NCBI RefSeq assembly: GCF_041261205.1
Contig: NZ_JBGCCH010000004.1
Span: forward strand, 186,001 to 250,000
Reading direction: 5' to 3'
Source of the DNA: Catenulispora sp. MAP5-51
Lineage (GTDB): Bacteria > Actinomycetota > Actinomycetes > Streptomycetales > Catenulisporaceae
DNA length: 64,000 nt
In this document: positions 62,431 to 64,000 of the stretch, piece after piece
Numbering within the stretch: the stretch's first letter is position 1
How the letters are laid out: the number at the start of each line of letters is the position of its first letter
The notes under the pieces: generated by a model
What the model was told of the DNA's origin: nothing
Database searches by the model: none
Seen by the model: the letters and a program-made list of their open reading frames with translations, nothing else
Translations under genes and position numbers: made by a program

Positions 62431-62462
62431 CGAGCCCCCGACCGCGTGCGGTCGGGGGCTCG
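62431..62462. terminator. terminator upstream of winged-helix gene / after small gene
   Basis: CGAGCCCCCGACCGC, loop GT, GCGGTCGGGGGCTCG: a perfect 15-bp stem. It lies 27 bp after the stop of the minus-strand small gene and before the regulator gene on the same strand. Confidence 0.88.
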
Positions 62463-62489
62463 CTATGCGTGATGGCGCGAAGCCTCGCG

Positions 62490-62825
62490 TCAGGCGGCGG
62501 CCTCGGCGAGCTCGCCGGCGGTCAGCTTCTCCGCCAGCGCCTTCCACGCCGGGACCTTCTCGCCGAACTTGGCGGCCAGCTCGGTCACCTCGGCGTCGAT
62601 CTTCGTGCGGTCCGCGCCCTCGATGGCGGACAGGAGGCCGAACAGCTCCTCGGAGTCCACCTTCAGGTGCAGGTTCTTGCCGTCGGCGGCGGCGAAGTAG
62701 CAGAAGCCGCCACCCAGCGGCGTGAACCGCTTCATGTCACCGAAGACACGCCCGCCGCCGGCACCACCGGCACCGGCCCGCACGGATGCGCGCGCTGTCT
62801 TGCTTTCCTTCTTGGCACCGGCCAC
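62490..62825 (-). CDS. small basic/alanine-rich conserved-looking protein
   Basis: Not recognised. 111 aa from GTG 62825 with a strong GAGGAGGG 6 nt upstream. Basic N-terminus (AGAKKESKTARASVRAG), a short hydrophobic patch (GGGFCYFAAADGKNLHLKV), then helices (EELFGLLSAIEGADRTKIDAEVTELAAKFGEKV broken at proline). The ribosome site and clear terminator support it being real; function is unknown. Confidence 0.72.
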   Translation of the reverse strand: MAGAKKESKTARASVRAGAGGAGGGRVFGDMKRFTPLGGGFCYFAAADGKNLHLKVDSEELFGLLSAIEGADRTKIDAEVTELAAKFGEKVPAWKALAEKLTAGELAEAAA

Positions 62826-63079
62826 GACGGCCCTCCTCGATAGTCCCGGCGCGTCGTGCAGACGCGGACGAACCAGCTGATGAATTGGGGGATCGACCCG
62901 CTCGGGAAGGGCGCACACGCGAATACTGCGCGGCACCCACAAGGGGCCGACCGAACTACTTTAGCCTGAACGGCCGCCCGGACGGGAATCGGCCGTCGGG
63001 CGGGTAACGGCTCGCACGCGCGGGCGAACTTGCGTGTGGCGGGCGGTGCCGGTGGGACATCACCGGTAGCCTGGTCATC

Positions 63080-64000
63080 ATGGCCACCCGTACGCCCTCC
63101 AAGAACAGCAAGGCAACGGCAGCCACATCCGCGTCCAAGTCCGGTGCGAAGTCCTCCTCGGGGTCGGCCGGATCGGCGGGGGCGGCCAAGGGCACCGCCG
63201 CGAGAAAGGGACGCGGCAGGGCTGCCGCGTCCGGCGCCGCGCCCGCCGCCGCACCTCCGCCGAAGAACCCGCGCTCCCGCTCGGCGCGTACCGCCGGGCC
63301 GCTGGAGAAGGGGATCGGCAGGCTGGCCACCAATTCGCGCCGCGGCGCCGGCCGGGCCTCGCAGGGGGCCAAGTCGCTGCACCCGGACCACCGGCGCGAC
63401 GGCGTCGGCTTCGCGCTGATCGGCCTGGGGATAGTGATGGCCGCGGCGCTGTGGCACGGGTTCCCCGGCGCGGTGCCGCAGGCCATCGTCGCGGTCGTGG
63501 CCGGCGGCTTCGGCCGGGTCGGCGCGTTCACGCCGCTGCTGGTCTTCGGCCTGGCGGTGCGGGTGATCCGGCGGCCGGAGGAGGCCGCCGACACCAACCG
63601 GATGTCCATCGGCTGGGGGGCCTTCACCGTCGCCGCGGTCGGCCTGATCCACATCTCCGGCCACATGCCGCACCCCTCGGACGGGGCCACCGCGATGCGG
63701 GACGCCGGCGGCTGGATCGGCTACGCGATCTCCGCGCCGCTGGTCTCGACGGTGTCCTCGTTCGTCGCCGTGCCGCTGCTGATCCTGCTGCTGCTGTTCG
63801 GGGTCCTGGTCATCACCGCGACGCCGGTCTACCGGATCCCGGAGCGGATCCGCGCCGGCCGCGGGCACGCGGGCGGGTTCCTGCATTGGATGATCTTCGG
63901 CGAGCGCGAGGACCCGGACGCGTCGGCCACCGAGGAGGACGACCCGTACGGGATCCTCCCCGAGGACGACCCCTCGGACAACGAGGTCCGCAACCAGCGC
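63080..64000 (+). CDS. ftsK: DNA translocase FtsK, N-terminal part
   Basis: 307 aa visible; the gene continues beyond the window. An N-terminal basic Ala/Ser/Lys/Arg-rich region of about 115 residues is followed by four TM helices (VGFALIGLGIVMAAAL; AIVAVVAGGFGRVGAF and TPLLVFGLAVRVI; MSIGWGAFTVAAVGLIHI; VPLLILLLLFGVLVITA), then the acidic linker DPDASATEEDDPYGILPEDD. The motor domain is not in the window. ATG 63080. FtsK follows rnj in Streptomyces too (recalled). Confidence 0.9.
   Translation, partial: MATRTPSKNSKATAATSASKSGAKSSSGSAGSAGAAKGTAARKGRGRAAASGAAPAAAPPPKNPRSRSARTAGPLEKGIGRLATNSRRGAGRASQGAKSLHPDHRRDGVGFALIGLGIVMAAALWHGFPGAVPQAIVAVVAGGFGRVGAFTPLLVFGLAVRVIRRPEEAADTNRMSIGWGAFTVAAVGLIHISGHMPHPSDGATAMRDAGGWIGYAISAPLVSTVSSFVAVPLLILLLLFGVLVITATPVYRIPERIRAGRGHAGGFLHWMIFGEREDPDASATEEDDPYGILPEDDPSDNEVRNQR

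Noticed and set aside
1-64000. CRISPR arrays, IS elements, prophage genes, plasmid origins
   Set aside because: No regularly spaced identical repeats, transposase or integrase motifs, or phage structural genes were seen; the short tandem repeats found lack spacers.

Overview
The window is high-GC chromosomal DNA of an actinobacterium. The evidence is GTG and TTG starts with GA-rich ribosome sites, a conservon-type cvnABCD operon, a type VII (ESX) secretion locus, ThyX, a 180-kDa-class NAD-glutamate dehydrogenase, and the chain rpsO-pnp-M16 peptidase-dapB ... thyX-dapA-rnj ... ftsK known from Streptomyces and relatives. A Catenulispora/Streptomyces-type mycelial actinomycete fits best, but genus cannot be proven from the sequence alone. 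No IS element, integrase, prophage or CRISPR array was seen.

Layout. 1-8.4 kb: an alpha/beta hydrolase fragment, initiator tRNA-fMet, a MarR regulator, a TMEM175-like channel, an NADH-dehydrogenase-like flavoprotein divergent from a MacB/FtsX-type ABC exporter across an operator-rich spacer, a GNAT acetyltransferase and tryptophan 2,3-dioxygenase. 8.6-13.5 kb: NAD-glutamate dehydrogenase. 13.6-17.1 kb: an unrecognised membrane protein and a coupled two-gene unit (helical + vWA protein, then an HTH-tailed ARPP-2-like protein). 17.3-23.8 kb: rsgA/aroA, a YedK/HMCES DNA-crosslink peptidase, a large membrane protein and an M20 peptidase.

23.8-37.3 kb: a type VII secretion locus with eccE, eccB, eccC and eccD on alternating strands. 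A DUF222-HNH endonuclease gene lies between eccD and a minus-strand cassette of a 146-aa protein, a WXG-motif protein with a long polar tail, and a mycosin protease. Base composition changes sharply in this cassette. 37.4-42.8 kb: rpsO-pnp-M16 peptidase-dapB-TPR, with two strong hairpins between rpsO and pnp.

42.9-57.2 kb: an accessory stretch of a secreted tripeptidyl-aminopeptidase-like hydrolase, an MpaB-family oxygenase divergent from a TetR gene over a perfect palindrome, a hydrolase, RidA divergent from LysR, a flavin reductase, a cvnABCD G-protein/sensor-kinase operon, and an orphan lipoprotein substrate-binding protein. 57.3-64 kb: thyX, dapA, rnj, a winged-helix regulator, a small conserved-looking protein and the start of ftsK. 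dapB and dapA serve diaminopimelate/lysine synthesis; rnj and pnp serve RNA turnover.
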